Assembly (NCBI GenBank): GCA_018223125.1
Contig: JAAEZA010000009.1
Location: 1 to 64,000, forward strand
Source: Paracoccaceae bacterium
Lineage (GTDB): Bacteria; Pseudomonadota; Alphaproteobacteria; Rhodobacterales; Rhodobacteraceae
Length of the DNA: 64,000 nt
Direction: 5' to 3'
Shown here: positions 1-8,325 of the stretch, piece after piece
Layout: each line of letters begins with the position of its first letter
Position numbering within the stretch: position 1 is the first letter of the stretch
The notes under the pieces: generated by a model
The model's input: only the letters and a program-made list of their open reading frames with translations
Database searches by the model: none
Told to the model about the DNA's origin: nothing
Made by a program: the position numbers and the translations under genes

Positions 1-1
1 G

Positions 2-55
2 TCGCTTTCCATCGCGAACCAGGCACCGTCCAACGTTCTGAGCCTGTTCCAGTAA
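2..55 (+). CDS. Flagellin C-terminus (partial)
   Basis: The first bases read in one frame as a protein tail ending SNVLSLFQ and a TAA stop. A tail of the form QxxxxLSLF is typical of alphaproteobacterial flagellins, the filament subunit secreted through the flagellar export apparatus, and the next genes are the flagellin regulators flaF and flbT. Only 17 codons are in the window, so the identity leans on context as much as on sequence. Confidence 0.6.
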   Translation, partial: SLSIANQAPSNVLSLFQ

Positions 56-83
56 CCGTAACCCGGGAATACTAAATCTGGCG

Positions 84-109
84 CTCCGACCCTGAGAACG
101 GGGTCGGAG
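84..109 (+). terminator. Hairpin between flagellin and flaF
   Basis: CTCCGACCC pairs with GGGTCGGAG across an eight-base loop. There is no run of T after it, so it may be a leaky terminator, or an mRNA stabiliser that keeps flagellin expression above that of the downstream regulators. Confidence 0.55.
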
Positions 110-151
110 ACATCAAGCCACTCTCATAACCCCACCAGAAGGTGATACCTC

Positions 152-547
152 ATGAGTCTTTCCGCCTATAAAAACACAATCAAAGCAACAGAATCCCCCC
201 GCGCGATCGAGCGCCGGGTTCTAAGCCAGATGAACCAGCGTCTGGGTGCCCACCAGTCCGAATATGACGCAACCGAAGCCGGTGGCGCACGACTGGGCAT
301 TCTTGCAGGCCCGCTGCGCGAGGCGCTGAATGATAACGTCCGGCTCTGGCTGGAGTTCAAAGCCGATCTCAGCAAACCCGGCAACACACTTCCCCCTGAA
401 TTGCGCGCCGGTCTTTTGTCGCTGGCAATTTTTGTAGAGCGTCAGACAAGTCTGATCCTGAGCGGGCAGGGCACTGTTAAGGCACTGATGGATGTGAACG
501 CCCCCCTTATCGCGGCGCTTCAGACCCAAGGGTCGGAGGCAGCATAA
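152..547 (+). CDS. flaF: Flagellar biosynthesis regulator FlaF
   Basis: A small cytoplasmic protein of 131 residues, close to the usual FlaF length. The pattern of an N-terminal YKN..ATESPRAIERRVL segment followed by a helical body with an LRAGLLSLAIFVERQT block is characteristic of FlaF. In alphaproteobacteria FlaF promotes flagellin synthesis or secretion and works against FlbT. Its stop overlaps the flbT start by one base, so the two are translationally coupled, and it lies directly after a flagellin gene. The start follows AGAAGGTGAT, a good ribosome site. Confidence 0.92.
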   Translation: MSLSAYKNTIKATESPRAIERRVLSQMNQRLGAHQSEYDATEAGGARLGILAGPLREALNDNVRLWLEFKADLSKPGNTLPPELRAGLLSLAIFVERQTSLILSGQGTVKALMDVNAPLIAALQTQGSEAA

Positions 548-969
548 TGGGGCTGGTCCTGAAAGTGAAAGCCGGCGACAGGGTCGTTGTGAACGGTGCT
601 GTGCTGCGCAATGCCAGCCGCAACCAGATGATTGTCGAAATCGAAAACCAGTCCGATGTTTTGCGGGCTGAAGAAATTCTTGCGGAATCCATGGCCAGCA
701 CACCGGTGCGCCGTTTGTGCCACCTGATCCAGATTGCAATGGTCAGTCGGGATGACCGGGCTACGCTGTTCCCGCGAATATACGAAGCCATTGCAGAACT
801 GGAAGCCGCATTGTCCAAGAGTCAGGGCCAGACATTGCGCGATACACGGGCGCTGGTGGAGGAAAACAACCTTTACGCGGCCTACCGCCGGCTTCTGCCG
901 GTTATTACCTATGAAGACGAACTGCTGGCGCTGGCTGCTGTTGCGCCGGTCAAGGAGATTGCGTCGTGA
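547..969 (+). CDS. flbT: Flagellar biosynthesis repressor FlbT
   Basis: This 140-residue protein matches FlbT throughout: an N-terminal GLVLKVKAGDRVVVNGAVL beta segment, then FPRIYEAIAELE and a helical C-terminus. FlbT is known to bind the 5' untranslated region of flagellin mRNA and promote its decay until the hook is complete. The gene overlaps flaF by one base and the next gene by four (GTGA), forming a compact flagellin-control operon. The hairpin leader upstream could be relevant to its RNA-binding role, but that is inference. Confidence 0.93.
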   Translation: MGLVLKVKAGDRVVVNGAVLRNASRNQMIVEIENQSDVLRAEEILAESMASTPVRRLCHLIQIAMVSRDDRATLFPRIYEAIAELEAALSKSQGQTLRDTRALVEENNLYAAYRRLLPVITYEDELLALAAVAPVKEIAS

Positions 970-1772
970 TCTCTACCAGCGGCCTGTCCCCGTTTGTTGG
1001 CATCAGTCTGGTCCGTGAAAACCGCGAAGTCTTTGAAGCCGACGTGCAGCGCGATCCCACATCAGCGCGGGAAATCGAAGCCTTCCGCGAACGGATTGCT
1101 TCCATTGGCACCATCGACGAACTGGTTGAGGACTATGAAGTTTTCAGTTTCGTGATGAAGTCTTTCGGACTGGAAGATGAAATCTATGCCAAGGCGATGA
1201 TGAAAGAGATCATCACCTCTGACACAGAAGACAGTTCCTCTCTGGTCAATAAACTCTCTGATTCCAATTACACCAGCATCAACGAAGAACTCGGGTTTTC
1301 TACAGACGGGCTTGCCGGAGAAAATTTTCAGGACGCCGCGTGGATTGACAGTATGGTGGCACGTTACACGACCCAACGTCTGATCGACACCCAGAGCGAA
1401 GTGAACGAAAGTGTCGGTGTGGCGCTGACTTTCGATCAGAAGATCCAGTCCATGACAAACTGGTATTCCATTCTTGCGGATGTGGAACTGACCAGTTTTT
1501 TCACAACCGCATTCGGCCTGCCGGACGCCTTTGACAGCGCGGATATCGATGCAAAGAAGGCCATGTTCGAAAGCCGTCTTTCCATCGAGGAACTGCAAGA
1601 TCCCGAAGTGCGTGAAAAGCTGATCCGGCAGTATTCGGCCTTTGCGGATGTGATAAACAGTCAGGAAACCCAAAGCGCAGCGGTCACACTTCTGAGCAAC
1701 GGAACGGATTACACACAAGTCACGATCGACATTGATATGGTTCAGGGGTTTTCCGCGTCAAAGTACCTGTAA
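966..1772 (+). CDS. DUF1217 flagellar-associated protein
   Basis: A 268-residue soluble protein with a GTG start that overlaps the flbT stop. It contains two related helical segments, one around residues 40-100 and one around 165-235 with the pattern W(Y)xxxAxxxLxxxFxxAFGLP...LEDPxVREKLIRQY, which is the DUF1217 signature. This family is found almost only beside flagellar genes in Rhodobacterales and Rhizobiales; its function is not established. As third gene of the flaF-flbT unit it may help in flagellin export or hook-filament assembly. It has no signal peptide or membrane segment. Confidence 0.8.
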   Translation: MISTSGLSPFVGISLVRENREVFEADVQRDPTSAREIEAFRERIASIGTIDELVEDYEVFSFVMKSFGLEDEIYAKAMMKEIITSDTEDSSSLVNKLSDSNYTSINEELGFSTDGLAGENFQDAAWIDSMVARYTTQRLIDTQSEVNESVGVALTFDQKIQSMTNWYSILADVELTSFFTTAFGLPDAFDSADIDAKKAMFESRLSIEELQDPEVREKLIRQYSAFADVINSQETQSAAVTLLSNGTDYTQVTIDIDMVQGFSASKYL

Positions 1773-1797
1773 CGCGCTGAACTGTAATGATTGAAGA

Positions 1798-1827
1798 AGC
1801 GCCGGAGCCTTGGTCCGGCGTTTCTTT
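1798..1827. terminator. Terminator between convergent DUF1217 gene and fliG
   Basis: CGCCGGA pairs with TCCGGCG around a seven-base loop and is followed by TTTCTTTT on the plus strand. AAG and TTT flank the stem. It lies between the ends of two convergent genes and probably stops the plus-strand transcript. Confidence 0.8.
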
Positions 1828-1833
1828 TCCGGT

Positions 1834-2850
1834 TCAGTCCTCGATCATTTCGTCTTCTGTGCTTGGCAGGCGGATCACTTCCTGACTGACCAGATCATTG
1901 GTGATGTCGATAAGCGCCGCCTGTGCCTCGCGGGTTTCGCGGGCGCGGACCGGTCCCATTTCTTTCATCTCTGTCTCCAGCATCTCGCGCATCCGCTGGG
2001 TGAGGGCGGACATAAAGGCTTCGCGCACATCGGCCTTCGCCCCCCGCAGGGCCAGCGCAAGGGTGTTGCCCTCTGCCAGTCGCATGATCCGCTGCAACGC
2101 GCCACCGTCCAGTTTGATCATATCGTCGAAGGTGAACATCTTCTTCTTGATCTCTTCCAGCTCTGCCGGAATCCGCTGTTCGAGATTGGCCGACAGCCCC
2201 TCGAATGCGCCTGCGTCCATCTTGTTGAACATATCCGCAAGCCGCTGGTGGGGATCAAGGTTGGACTTTCGTGTGGCAGTGGACAGGAAGTCCGTCACGA
2301 TGACAGATTCCAGATTTTCCAGCACACTGCGGGACAGGCTGCCCAGACCGATCATCCGGGTGGTAATTTCTGTCATCCGTTCGGCCCCGAACAGCGGCAG
2401 AACGCGGGCGGACACCGCAGGTTTCATACGGGACATGATCGCTGCAATCGTCTGGTCGTGTTCTCCGGACAGCCATGTGGCTATCGTTTGTTCGTTGACT
2501 GCCGCCAAAGCGTCCCAGACGTTCTGCCCGTGGGTGGGCGAGCGCAGATCGCCCAGAATATCGGTAACAGCATCATCCGTCATAAAGCCGGACAGCATCC
2601 GTTCGGCAATCTGGACAGAACCTTCCACACCCGCCCCGCCGGAAACAGTTTCGGAAAAGTCGCGGATGACGGTTTCGACCACGCTGGCAGGAATTGTTCC
2701 CAGCCGTGACATGGCCTGTATGACCGCCTGAATTTCAGACCGCGCCATTTTTTTCATCAGGGCCGAACCCCGCTCCTCACCGATGCACAGGAACAAAACG
2801 GCGGCTTTTTCAGCGCCCGAGAGCGAGAATTCTTCTATGTCGAGTTGCAT
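1834..2850 (-). CDS. fliG: Flagellar motor switch protein FliG
   Basis: A 338-residue FliG of normal length. The N-terminal domain (about 1-100) reads LSGAEKAAVLFLCIGEE, the middle domain carries GEHDQTIA in place of the usual EHPQT motif, and the C-terminal torque helix region contains KKMFTFDDMIKLD followed by charged residues. FliG sits on the FliF ring and transmits torque from MotA. It is the last gene of the fliF-fliH-fliN-fliP-fliG unit, 37 bases after fliP, and its start follows a GGAG ribosome site. The EHPQ change to EHDQ, in the FliM-contact region, is worth noting. Confidence 0.93.
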   Translation of the reverse strand: MQLDIEEFSLSGAEKAAVLFLCIGEERGSALMKKMARSEIQAVIQAMSRLGTIPASVVETVIRDFSETVSGGAGVEGSVQIAERMLSGFMTDDAVTDILGDLRSPTHGQNVWDALAAVNEQTIATWLSGEHDQTIAAIMSRMKPAVSARVLPLFGAERMTEITTRMIGLGSLSRSVLENLESVIVTDFLSTATRKSNLDPHQRLADMFNKMDAGAFEGLSANLEQRIPAELEEIKKKMFTFDDMIKLDGGALQRIMRLAEGNTLALALRGAKADVREAFMSALTQRMREMLETEMKEMGPVRARETREAQAALIDITNDLVSQEVIRLPSTEDEMIED

Positions 2851-2887
2851 GGGCTAGGGGCTCCATATTGTCAGGGCGCGGCCGGTA

Positions 2888-3754
2888 CTAACCGGCGGCA
2901 TAGGATTGGATCAACGAACCGGCAAGGCGATACCAGCCGTCGATCGCAACGAAAAAGATCACTTTGAAGGGCAGGGAAATCAGGACGGGAGACAACATCA
3001 TCATACCGGCCCCCATCAGGATTGCGGCAACGATCAGATCAATAGCGAGAAAGGGAACAAAGATCAGAAAACCGATGGTAAAGGCACGCCGAAGTTCAGA
3101 GATCATGAAAGAGGGCACCAGCACGGACCACGCCAGTTCGGAGCGATCTGCGGGCAGGGTGATCTCTCCGTTTTCGACCAGATCTTCCACAGGAGTTGCG
3201 GGGTCAACGGTGCCGTTTTGCACTGAAAACCCCTGAAACAGCGACAGATCCTTGTCACGGGTGTTGCTGGCCATGAATTTATGGAACGGCGCTGCAATGC
3301 GCTCTACCGCTTGCTCTTCAGTGATTGATCCGGCGATCAGGGGGGAAAGGCCGTTGTCCCAACTGTCCTGAAACACTGGCTGCATGGTGAAAAATGTCAG
3401 GAACATCGCCAGCGAAGTGATCACCATATTGGGGGGCGACTGGTTCAGCCCAAGGGCCATACGCAGGATCGACAGCACGATCACGAAGCGGGTGAAAGAG
3501 GTCATGACGATCAACAGACCCGGCGCGACAGACAGAACCGTCAGAAGGCCGAACATCTGCAACAGACGCCCTGACAGTTCGCCGCTTTCATCGGCGTTCG
3601 GGTCAAGCGCGTCGGCAAGATCCCCGATCAGGGAGCCAACGCCGGTGTCTTGCGCTGCCACAACCGTGGCCCCCAGCGCGAGTGCCAAGCCGGCAATAAG
3701 AAGGGCGGCTGCAATCCGCAGTAAACTGTGGTTCAGCGCGCCCGATGGCATCAA
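2888..3754 (-). CDS. fliP: Flagellar export gate protein FliP
   Basis: A 288-residue inner-membrane protein with an N-terminal signal-like hydrophobic stretch (about 10-34) and the family block SVAPGLLIVMTSFTRFVIVL, then QSPPNMVITSLAMFLTFF, and two C-terminal membrane helices ending SLPFKVIFF. FliP with FliQ and FliR forms the core of the type III export gate. It overlaps fliN by four bases. No fliO-like gene lies beside it; the family is known to function without a recognisable FliO in many alphaproteobacteria. Confidence 0.95.
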   Translation of the reverse strand: MMPSGALNHSLLRIAAALLIAGLALALGATVVAAQDTGVGSLIGDLADALDPNADESGELSGRLLQMFGLLTVLSVAPGLLIVMTSFTRFVIVLSILRMALGLNQSPPNMVITSLAMFLTFFTMQPVFQDSWDNGLSPLIAGSITEEQAVERIAAPFHKFMASNTRDKDLSLFQGFSVQNGTVDPATPVEDLVENGEITLPADRSELAWSVLVPSFMISELRRAFTIGFLIFVPFLAIDLIVAAILMGAGMMMLSPVLISLPFKVIFFVAIDGWYRLAGSLIQSYAAG

Positions 3755-4092
3755 CGGCTCTCCGAAACGTGGTCTTTGACGATCTCGGTCAGGTTGATAC
3801 CCAATCCGCCATCGCCGATTTTCACCAGATCCCCGCGCGCAACGAGCCGGTCGTTGATCATCACATCAAGGGGTTGTCCGATCCGCTTGTCCAGTTCCAC
3901 AACCGACCCGCGGGTCAGGGACAAAAGCTGTGCCACAGGCATACGGGTCTGGCCCAATACAACCTGAACATCCAGAGACACGTTCAGCATTGCATTCACG
4001 CTTTGTCCGCCGTCTGCGTCCTTTTCGGACGAAAGTTTGTCGATCTCTTCGGCAGCGAGATCGTTCAGAATGCTGCGGGGTTCGTCGTTCAT
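3751..4092 (-). CDS. fliN: Flagellar motor switch protein FliN
   Basis: A 113-residue protein whose C-terminal half is a SpoA (surface presentation of antigens) domain: LDVQVVLGQTRMPVAQLLSL, then GSVVELDKRIGQPLDVMIN and ARGDLVKIGDGGLGINLTEIV. FliN forms the lower part of the C-ring with FliM and docks FliH during export. The first 30 residues are acidic and variable, as usual. It overlaps both fliH and fliP by four bases, so the whole unit is likely translated in a coupled manner. Confidence 0.94.
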   Translation of the reverse strand: MNDEPRSILNDLAAEEIDKLSSEKDADGGQSVNAMLNVSLDVQVVLGQTRMPVAQLLSLTRGSVVELDKRIGQPLDVMINDRLVARGDLVKIGDGGLGINLTEIVKDHVSESR

Positions 4093-4733
4093 AATCGCTT
4101 TCCAGATGATTTCGGATCAGGTTTCGGGTTCTTCAAAAGAAGCAGGATATCCCCGCACAAATTGTCAAAGTTATATTCCGAGCGGCCGTTTTCCCAGTTC
4201 GCTTCGACTGCTACGGGGCGCAGTTTCGGATCTTCGATGACTTTCAGTTCGATTTTGGCATCCTTGGGTCGGGCAAATTCCTGCGCCAGAAACCCGTAAC
4301 CGGAGGGCACGCGCACTTCGAGCCACTGGCTCCCCATTGCGCGGCGGGAAATGTCTACCAGTTCCGCAGCGACCCGATCCCGCCCCAGTATGGATACCAG
4401 ATCAGGGAACAGTTTTTCGCAGAAGTCCCGCATAAAGAGCGTCATTTCCTGTTCAAGAGCGGCACAATATTCGCTGTGTTCGTTGAACAGGTCTTCCAGC
4501 TTCGGGGCCAGCGCTTCAAGAAATTCGGCCCGCTTGGCTTCGGCGCTTTGCAGCATTGCCGCTTCGCCAGCCTTGAACCCTTCGGCATGGGCTTGCGCCT
4601 TGGCGGCTTCGACCGCTTCAGCGATGGCGGCATCCATTTCCGCGCGGGTGAAGCTTTCGTCGCGGGAAACGGAAAAAACCGCTTCGACGCGGTCTTCCTC
4701 GTCCAGATCAGGCAGGCTCAGAATGCTTTTCAT
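4089..4733 (-). CDS. fliH: Flagellar export regulator FliH (divergent)
   Basis: A 214-residue protein with a long alanine- and glutamate-rich helical N-terminal half (about 25-125, AIAEAVEAAKAQAHAEGFKAGE) and a compact C-terminal domain, the layout of FliH, which holds the FliI ATPase inactive and tethers it to FliN. The AxxxGxxxG-like helix repeats are weak. Position between fliF and fliN is the standard FliH slot. Sequence similarity in this family is low, so the assignment depends partly on context. Confidence 0.75.
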   Translation of the reverse strand: MKSILSLPDLDEEDRVEAVFSVSRDESFTRAEMDAAIAEAVEAAKAQAHAEGFKAGEAAMLQSAEAKRAEFLEALAPKLEDLFNEHSEYCAALEQEMTLFMRDFCEKLFPDLVSILGRDRVAAELVDISRRAMGSQWLEVRVPSGYGFLAQEFARPKDAKIELKVIEDPKLRPVAVEANWENGRSEYNFDNLCGDILLLLKNPKPDPKSSGKRL

Positions 4734-4741
4734 TTTAACGA

Positions 4742-6385
4742 TCAGCCTTTCTGGTTAATCCAGCCACGGATCGTGCGCAGGGAGGTTTCAGGATCGGTTT
4801 CAATGAACTTGTTCAAGCCGTCGATATGGCGCCGCATGACATTACCCGAAACAGAGGCAATGGATACAAATTCTTCGCCCTCTTCCACGGTTTCTGGTGG
4901 ATTGTCAGGATCCGGAGCCGTCTCGTCAGGCTCTGCGGTTGTGGCGTCCCGCAGGGTAGGGTCTGCATTTTGCGCTGCCGCGCCGGTTTGGGCTTCTGCG
5001 GCGTCCCCTGCTTCAGCCATCATTTTGTTCACCGCCCGCATCAGGGGGCGAATGCCAAAGAACAGCAGCAGGCCCACAACAACAATTGCAGATACGGAAC
5101 GCAGGATGGAGCCGAAGTTCATCGCAATCACATCGGTCAGGCCGCCTCCGGCACTATCGCCTTGCAGGGTCGCGCCGACAGCAAACTGCATCGAATCGAC
5201 CGTTACCTGATCGCCCCGTTCCTCGCTGATGCCTGCGGCTGAATGGGCAAGGGCCGTCAGGCGGGTGATATCTTCGGCACTGCGCGGAGTGTATTCACCT
5301 TCATCGTTCCATATCCCGTTGACGACGACCGCCACAGTCAGACGCTTGATCGCACCGGGTTCGCGGATCATTTCCGAACGGGTGCTGCCGATTTCAAAAG
5401 AAGTTTCGTCACGGCTGGATGTGCTCGATTCCGACCGGCCGGCAGCCCCTGCTCCGTTATCGATTCCCGGCAGGTTGTTGGCCACATCTACCGTGCTGTT
5501 AGCGCCGTCGGAGGTTTGGGACTGATCGGTGACCGACACGACAGAGCGGGGCACCTGCTGGTCGGGATCAAAGGATTCCTGAACGACGACTTCCCGTGAT
5601 GTATCCAGATCGGCAGTTACGCGGACGCGAACGTTTTCAGCACCCACGTGGGCGGCAAGTATGCTTTCAACGTTCCGGCGCAGCCGCTCTTCAATCTCGG
5701 CGCGGGCGGAATTCAGGCCGGTGCCTTCGGAGATATCCTCTTCGCTGAGAATCGCCTGACCGGACCCGTTCAGAATCGTTACGTGATCCGGAGAGAGCCT
5801 TGGGACAGCAGCGGAGACCAGACTGCGCACGGCCAAAGCCTGACTGCGGTCCAGCGGGGTGCCGCGTCTGGCGTGGATCACAACAGAGGCCGAGGCTTCG
5901 GGCCGTTCCTGAGAAAAGGTTTCCCGTTCGGGAAGAACAAGGTGAACGCGGGCGCGCTCAACATTTCGAATGGTCTCGATAGAGCGGGCGAGTTCCCCTT
6001 CAAGGGCGCGCAAGCGGTTGATCTGCTGAAGGAAACTGTTCATCCCCAAACCGGAACTCTGGTCGAACAATTCCCATCCCGCGTTTCCTTCGGCGGGCAA
6101 ACCTGCCTGCGCAAGGGCCATGCGGGCGCGGGCTATTTCGTTTTCGGGCAGGGACAACATGGTCCCGTCCGCAGAGATCCGAGGAGAGAAACCGGCTTTC
6201 TCAAGCTCGCTCACCATACGGGAGGAATCAGAGGCGCTGGCGTCCATCACCAGAGGCCGCAGATTGGGAGTCATCGCAACGCTCAACCCGATCAGAAGGG
6301 CGGCGGTCAGGCCGAGAGCTGTCGCTCCCATAAGAATAAGACGTTTACGCCCCAGCCCTTTCAGGTTCTCGATAAGATTGTTCAA
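4742..6385 (-). CDS. fliF: Flagellar MS-ring protein FliF
   Basis: A 547-residue membrane protein. A first membrane helix lies at about 16-38, the YscJ-type ring-building motifs follow (LVMDASASDSSRMVSELEKAG; ELARSIETIRNVERARVHLVLPE), then a low-complexity linker and a second membrane helix at about 425-445. The tail FIETDPETSLRTIRGWINQKG is the FliG-binding segment. FliF forms the ring in the inner membrane on which the motor is built. It heads the minus-strand fliF-H-N-P-G unit, with the shared upstream region 6386-6558 divergent from fliL. Confidence 0.96.
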   Translation of the reverse strand: MNNLIENLKGLGRKRLILMGATALGLTAALLIGLSVAMTPNLRPLVMDASASDSSRMVSELEKAGFSPRISADGTMLSLPENEIARARMALAQAGLPAEGNAGWELFDQSSGLGMNSFLQQINRLRALEGELARSIETIRNVERARVHLVLPERETFSQERPEASASVVIHARRGTPLDRSQALAVRSLVSAAVPRLSPDHVTILNGSGQAILSEEDISEGTGLNSARAEIEERLRRNVESILAAHVGAENVRVRVTADLDTSREVVVQESFDPDQQVPRSVVSVTDQSQTSDGANSTVDVANNLPGIDNGAGAAGRSESSTSSRDETSFEIGSTRSEMIREPGAIKRLTVAVVVNGIWNDEGEYTPRSAEDITRLTALAHSAAGISEERGDQVTVDSMQFAVGATLQGDSAGGGLTDVIAMNFGSILRSVSAIVVVGLLLFFGIRPLMRAVNKMMAEAGDAAEAQTGAAAQNADPTLRDATTAEPDETAPDPDNPPETVEEGEEFVSIASVSGNVMRRHIDGLNKFIETDPETSLRTIRGWINQKG

Positions 6386-6410
6386 AGTTTTACTGACTTT
6401 TTCGGAGCGG

Positions 6411-6435
6411 ATACATTTGCGAATTTAGAAAAAAT
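6411..6435. promoter_or_regulatory. TTTGCGAAAAA-type motif near fliF
   Basis: ATACATTTGCGAATTTAG lies 26 bases from the fliF start and is nearly the same as the copy at 6519 upstream of fliL. It is one member of a recurrent flagellar motif (see findings). This copy has GAATTT where most have GAAAAA. Confidence 0.5.
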
Positions 6436-6518
6436 AATATTCTTTAAGCCCTACAGCTACAAGTTGTTTATTCGCATACGCACGGTCTTGGGACGCTTTC
6501 CTTTGGGTGCCGGGTACG

Positions 6519-6545
6519 ATACATTTGCGAAAAATCCAAACGTGC
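6519..6545 (+). promoter_or_regulatory. TTTGCGAAAAA motif upstream of fliL
   Basis: TACATTTGCGAAAAATCC followed by CGT lies about 25 bases before the fliL start. The motif shares its core and the trailing CGT with the copies ahead of fliI and flgG, and is placed where a promoter or start-site element would be. Confidence 0.6.
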
Positions 6546-6558
6546 TGGGCCCTTTTTC

Positions 6559-7035
6559 ATGACTGATTCACCACCGGACGTCGCCAAGAGCGGTAAGGGC
6601 ATGAAACTGATTGCTGTTTTGCTTCTGGCGGGGTTCGTGGCAGGGACTGTCGCGGGGGTTTTTGCCTATAAAGCGATGGCCCCGACCCAAACCGAAAAGG
6701 TTGAGGTTGTCGAGAAGGTTAATATGGTGCAGGTGGATGTTGGCCGGATTACCCTGTCCCTTCAGGCCGGAAATGGTGGCATCCAGCGGCATTTGCTGGT
6801 CAATCCGATTGTGCTGCTGGAAGAAACTGATTCCGAAGACGGATTGTCCTCGGACGAGATGAAAGCCCTTCTGCGGGACAGTTTCGTCGAATATCTGTCC
6901 CAACTGTCCGTGCGCGACGTGTCCGGCAGCGCAGGCATGAGCATCATGCGCAGCGAGTTGAAACGCCGCGCCGCCGCACGGCTTGAAGACCGCACGGTTT
7001 CACGTATCCTCTTTCAGGATTTCGTGATTCAATAA
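6559..7035 (+). CDS. fliL: Flagellar basal body-associated protein FliL
   Basis: A 158-residue single-pass membrane protein: short cytoplasmic N-terminus, membrane helix at about 16-37, then a periplasmic domain with the FliL pattern (GRITLSLQAGNG..HLLVNPIVLLE ... ALLRDSFVEYLSQLSV ... SILFQDFVIQ). FliL rings surround the stator units and modulate torque. It is the first gene of the fliL-fliM unit, driven from the region shared with fliF. The family tail VxxVLFxxFVIQ is intact. Confidence 0.92.
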   Translation: MTDSPPDVAKSGKGMKLIAVLLLAGFVAGTVAGVFAYKAMAPTQTEKVEVVEKVNMVQVDVGRITLSLQAGNGGIQRHLLVNPIVLLEETDSEDGLSSDEMKALLRDSFVEYLSQLSVRDVSGSAGMSIMRSELKRRAAARLEDRTVSRILFQDFVIQ

Positions 7036-7048
7036 CGAAAGAAAACGA

Positions 7049-8041
7049 ATGCAAGCCAACACGACCGCATTACCAGTGACCGATTCCGAGATGACCCGCT
7101 CTATTCAGGAAGAGCTGATCTCTCAGGCGTCTGCCGGTATTGTCGAACTGCCGATGTTGGACATCATTTTCGCGCGGATGGCAGTGTCGCTTGTATCTGC
7201 GTTCAAATCCAAGGCTGCATTCCTGTGCGACATTCATTTTGACAATGTGGAATACCGGAACTGGGAAGACGTTGCAGGCGAACTTGATCCCTTTGGTATT
7301 TGCGCGAACGTAGAGGCAAAGCCATGGGACGGCAGTCTTGCGATCAGTCTCGACAGTGCCATGATCTTTTCTGCGCTGGAGTTGCAAATGGGCGGGACGC
7401 CGCGTCCTGATTCCGCCCCGAAACGCCCTGTGTCCGTGATAGAGCGCCAGATCGCGCGCCAGCTTGCCGAAGTTGTTCTTACCGATTTCTCTGCGAATGT
7501 GTCCCGCCTGACCGAGGCGCGCTTTCTGCTGGATACAATGGAAACACCCCAGCAAATGGCGGCAATGCAAGGTGGTAAAACCCCTTGTGCCGTGGGGAAG
7601 ATGTCTGTCGAGATCGGTCCCTGCAAGGGCAGTTTTTCGATCATTATTCCCATGGCAACCCTTGAACCTGTGCAAGACAAATTCTCCAAAGTGTTTCTCG
7701 GGGATAAACTGGGCGGCGACAAATCCTGGCGTGAGCATATCCTGAGCACGATCAACGGTTCCAGCGTCAAGGTTACCGCACGGGTGCACCAGCTAAGCAT
7801 TCCGCTGGTCGATATTCTTGAATGGAAACCGGGCACTGTGATTGATCTTGGTGTCTCCGAAGACAAGGAAATCAGCATCATCTGCTCGGGCATTCCGGTT
7901 TTTCAGGGCTATGCGGGCAAGCATAAGGGCGGGCGCGTCGGTTTCCGTGTCGTGCGTGAAATTGAAGGGGGCGATCTGAACCCTGCTGAGGCTGATACCC
8001 TTGGAATCCAGCAACCGGATGCGGAGGGGCGTGAAGAATGA
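7049..8041 (+). CDS. fliM: Flagellar motor switch protein FliM (divergent)
   Basis: A 330-residue protein with the FliM layout: a CheC-like middle domain (about 45-225) and a C-terminal SpoA domain (about 250-315, VTARVHQLSIPLVDILEWKPGTVIDL). FliM forms the C-ring wall and normally binds CheY-phosphate through an N-terminal LSQxEIDALL motif. That motif is not visible here; the N-terminus reads TRSIQEELISQAS. The family is known to be divergent in Rhodobacterales. It sits 13 bases after fliL and overlaps the next gene by four bases. Confidence 0.9.
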   Translation: MQANTTALPVTDSEMTRSIQEELISQASAGIVELPMLDIIFARMAVSLVSAFKSKAAFLCDIHFDNVEYRNWEDVAGELDPFGICANVEAKPWDGSLAISLDSAMIFSALELQMGGTPRPDSAPKRPVSVIERQIARQLAEVVLTDFSANVSRLTEARFLLDTMETPQQMAAMQGGKTPCAVGKMSVEIGPCKGSFSIIIPMATLEPVQDKFSKVFLGDKLGGDKSWREHILSTINGSSVKVTARVHQLSIPLVDILEWKPGTVIDLGVSEDKEISIICSGIPVFQGYAGKHKGGRVGFRVVREIEGGDLNPAEADTLGIQQPDAEGREE

Positions 8042-8325
8042 ACGATCTGATCGTAAACGGTGTCCTGCTGGTCCTTTTGATTTCGCTTGGCATCTTTGTA
8101 ATCCGGCTGAACCGCAAGATAGACAGGCTGCGCGCGGCACTTCTGGAAGTTGGACCAACCTTGGAAGCCTATGAAGCTGCGATAGCCAAGCACAAGGAAA
8201 GCCTTAGCAATTTCAGCGTGCAGCTTGATGAAACCACCCGCGCCACCGGCAAGCAGCCGGAGATTGCCGAAGAAGAGGATCTGTCGCGGATTTTCTATAA
8301 GGCCTTTGGGGAAAAGGTGAAGTGA
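8038..8325 (+). CDS. Small membrane protein of the fliM operon
   Basis: A 95-residue protein with one N-terminal membrane helix (about 5-22, VNGVLLVLLISLGIFVIRL) and a helical, charged cytoplasmic tail containing LRAALLEVGPTLEAYEAAIAKHKESL, which may form a coiled coil. Small proteins of this kind follow fliM in other alphaproteobacteria and some databases carry them as DUF6468; I cannot confirm that family by eye. The ATGA overlap with fliM and tight spacing to the MotE-like gene imply a shared role in motor assembly. Confidence 0.7.
   Translation: MNDLIVNGVLLVLLISLGIFVIRLNRKIDRLRAALLEVGPTLEAYEAAIAKHKESLSNFSVQLDETTRATGKQPEIAEEEDLSRIFYKAFGEKVK

Noticed and set aside
1810-2709. Long antisense ORFs such as 1810-2709, 11453-13261 and 44757-46019
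   Set aside because: They lie opposite well-supported genes (fliG, flhA, phytase-like) and have the histidine- and arginine-rich composition of antisense frames in GC-rich DNA.
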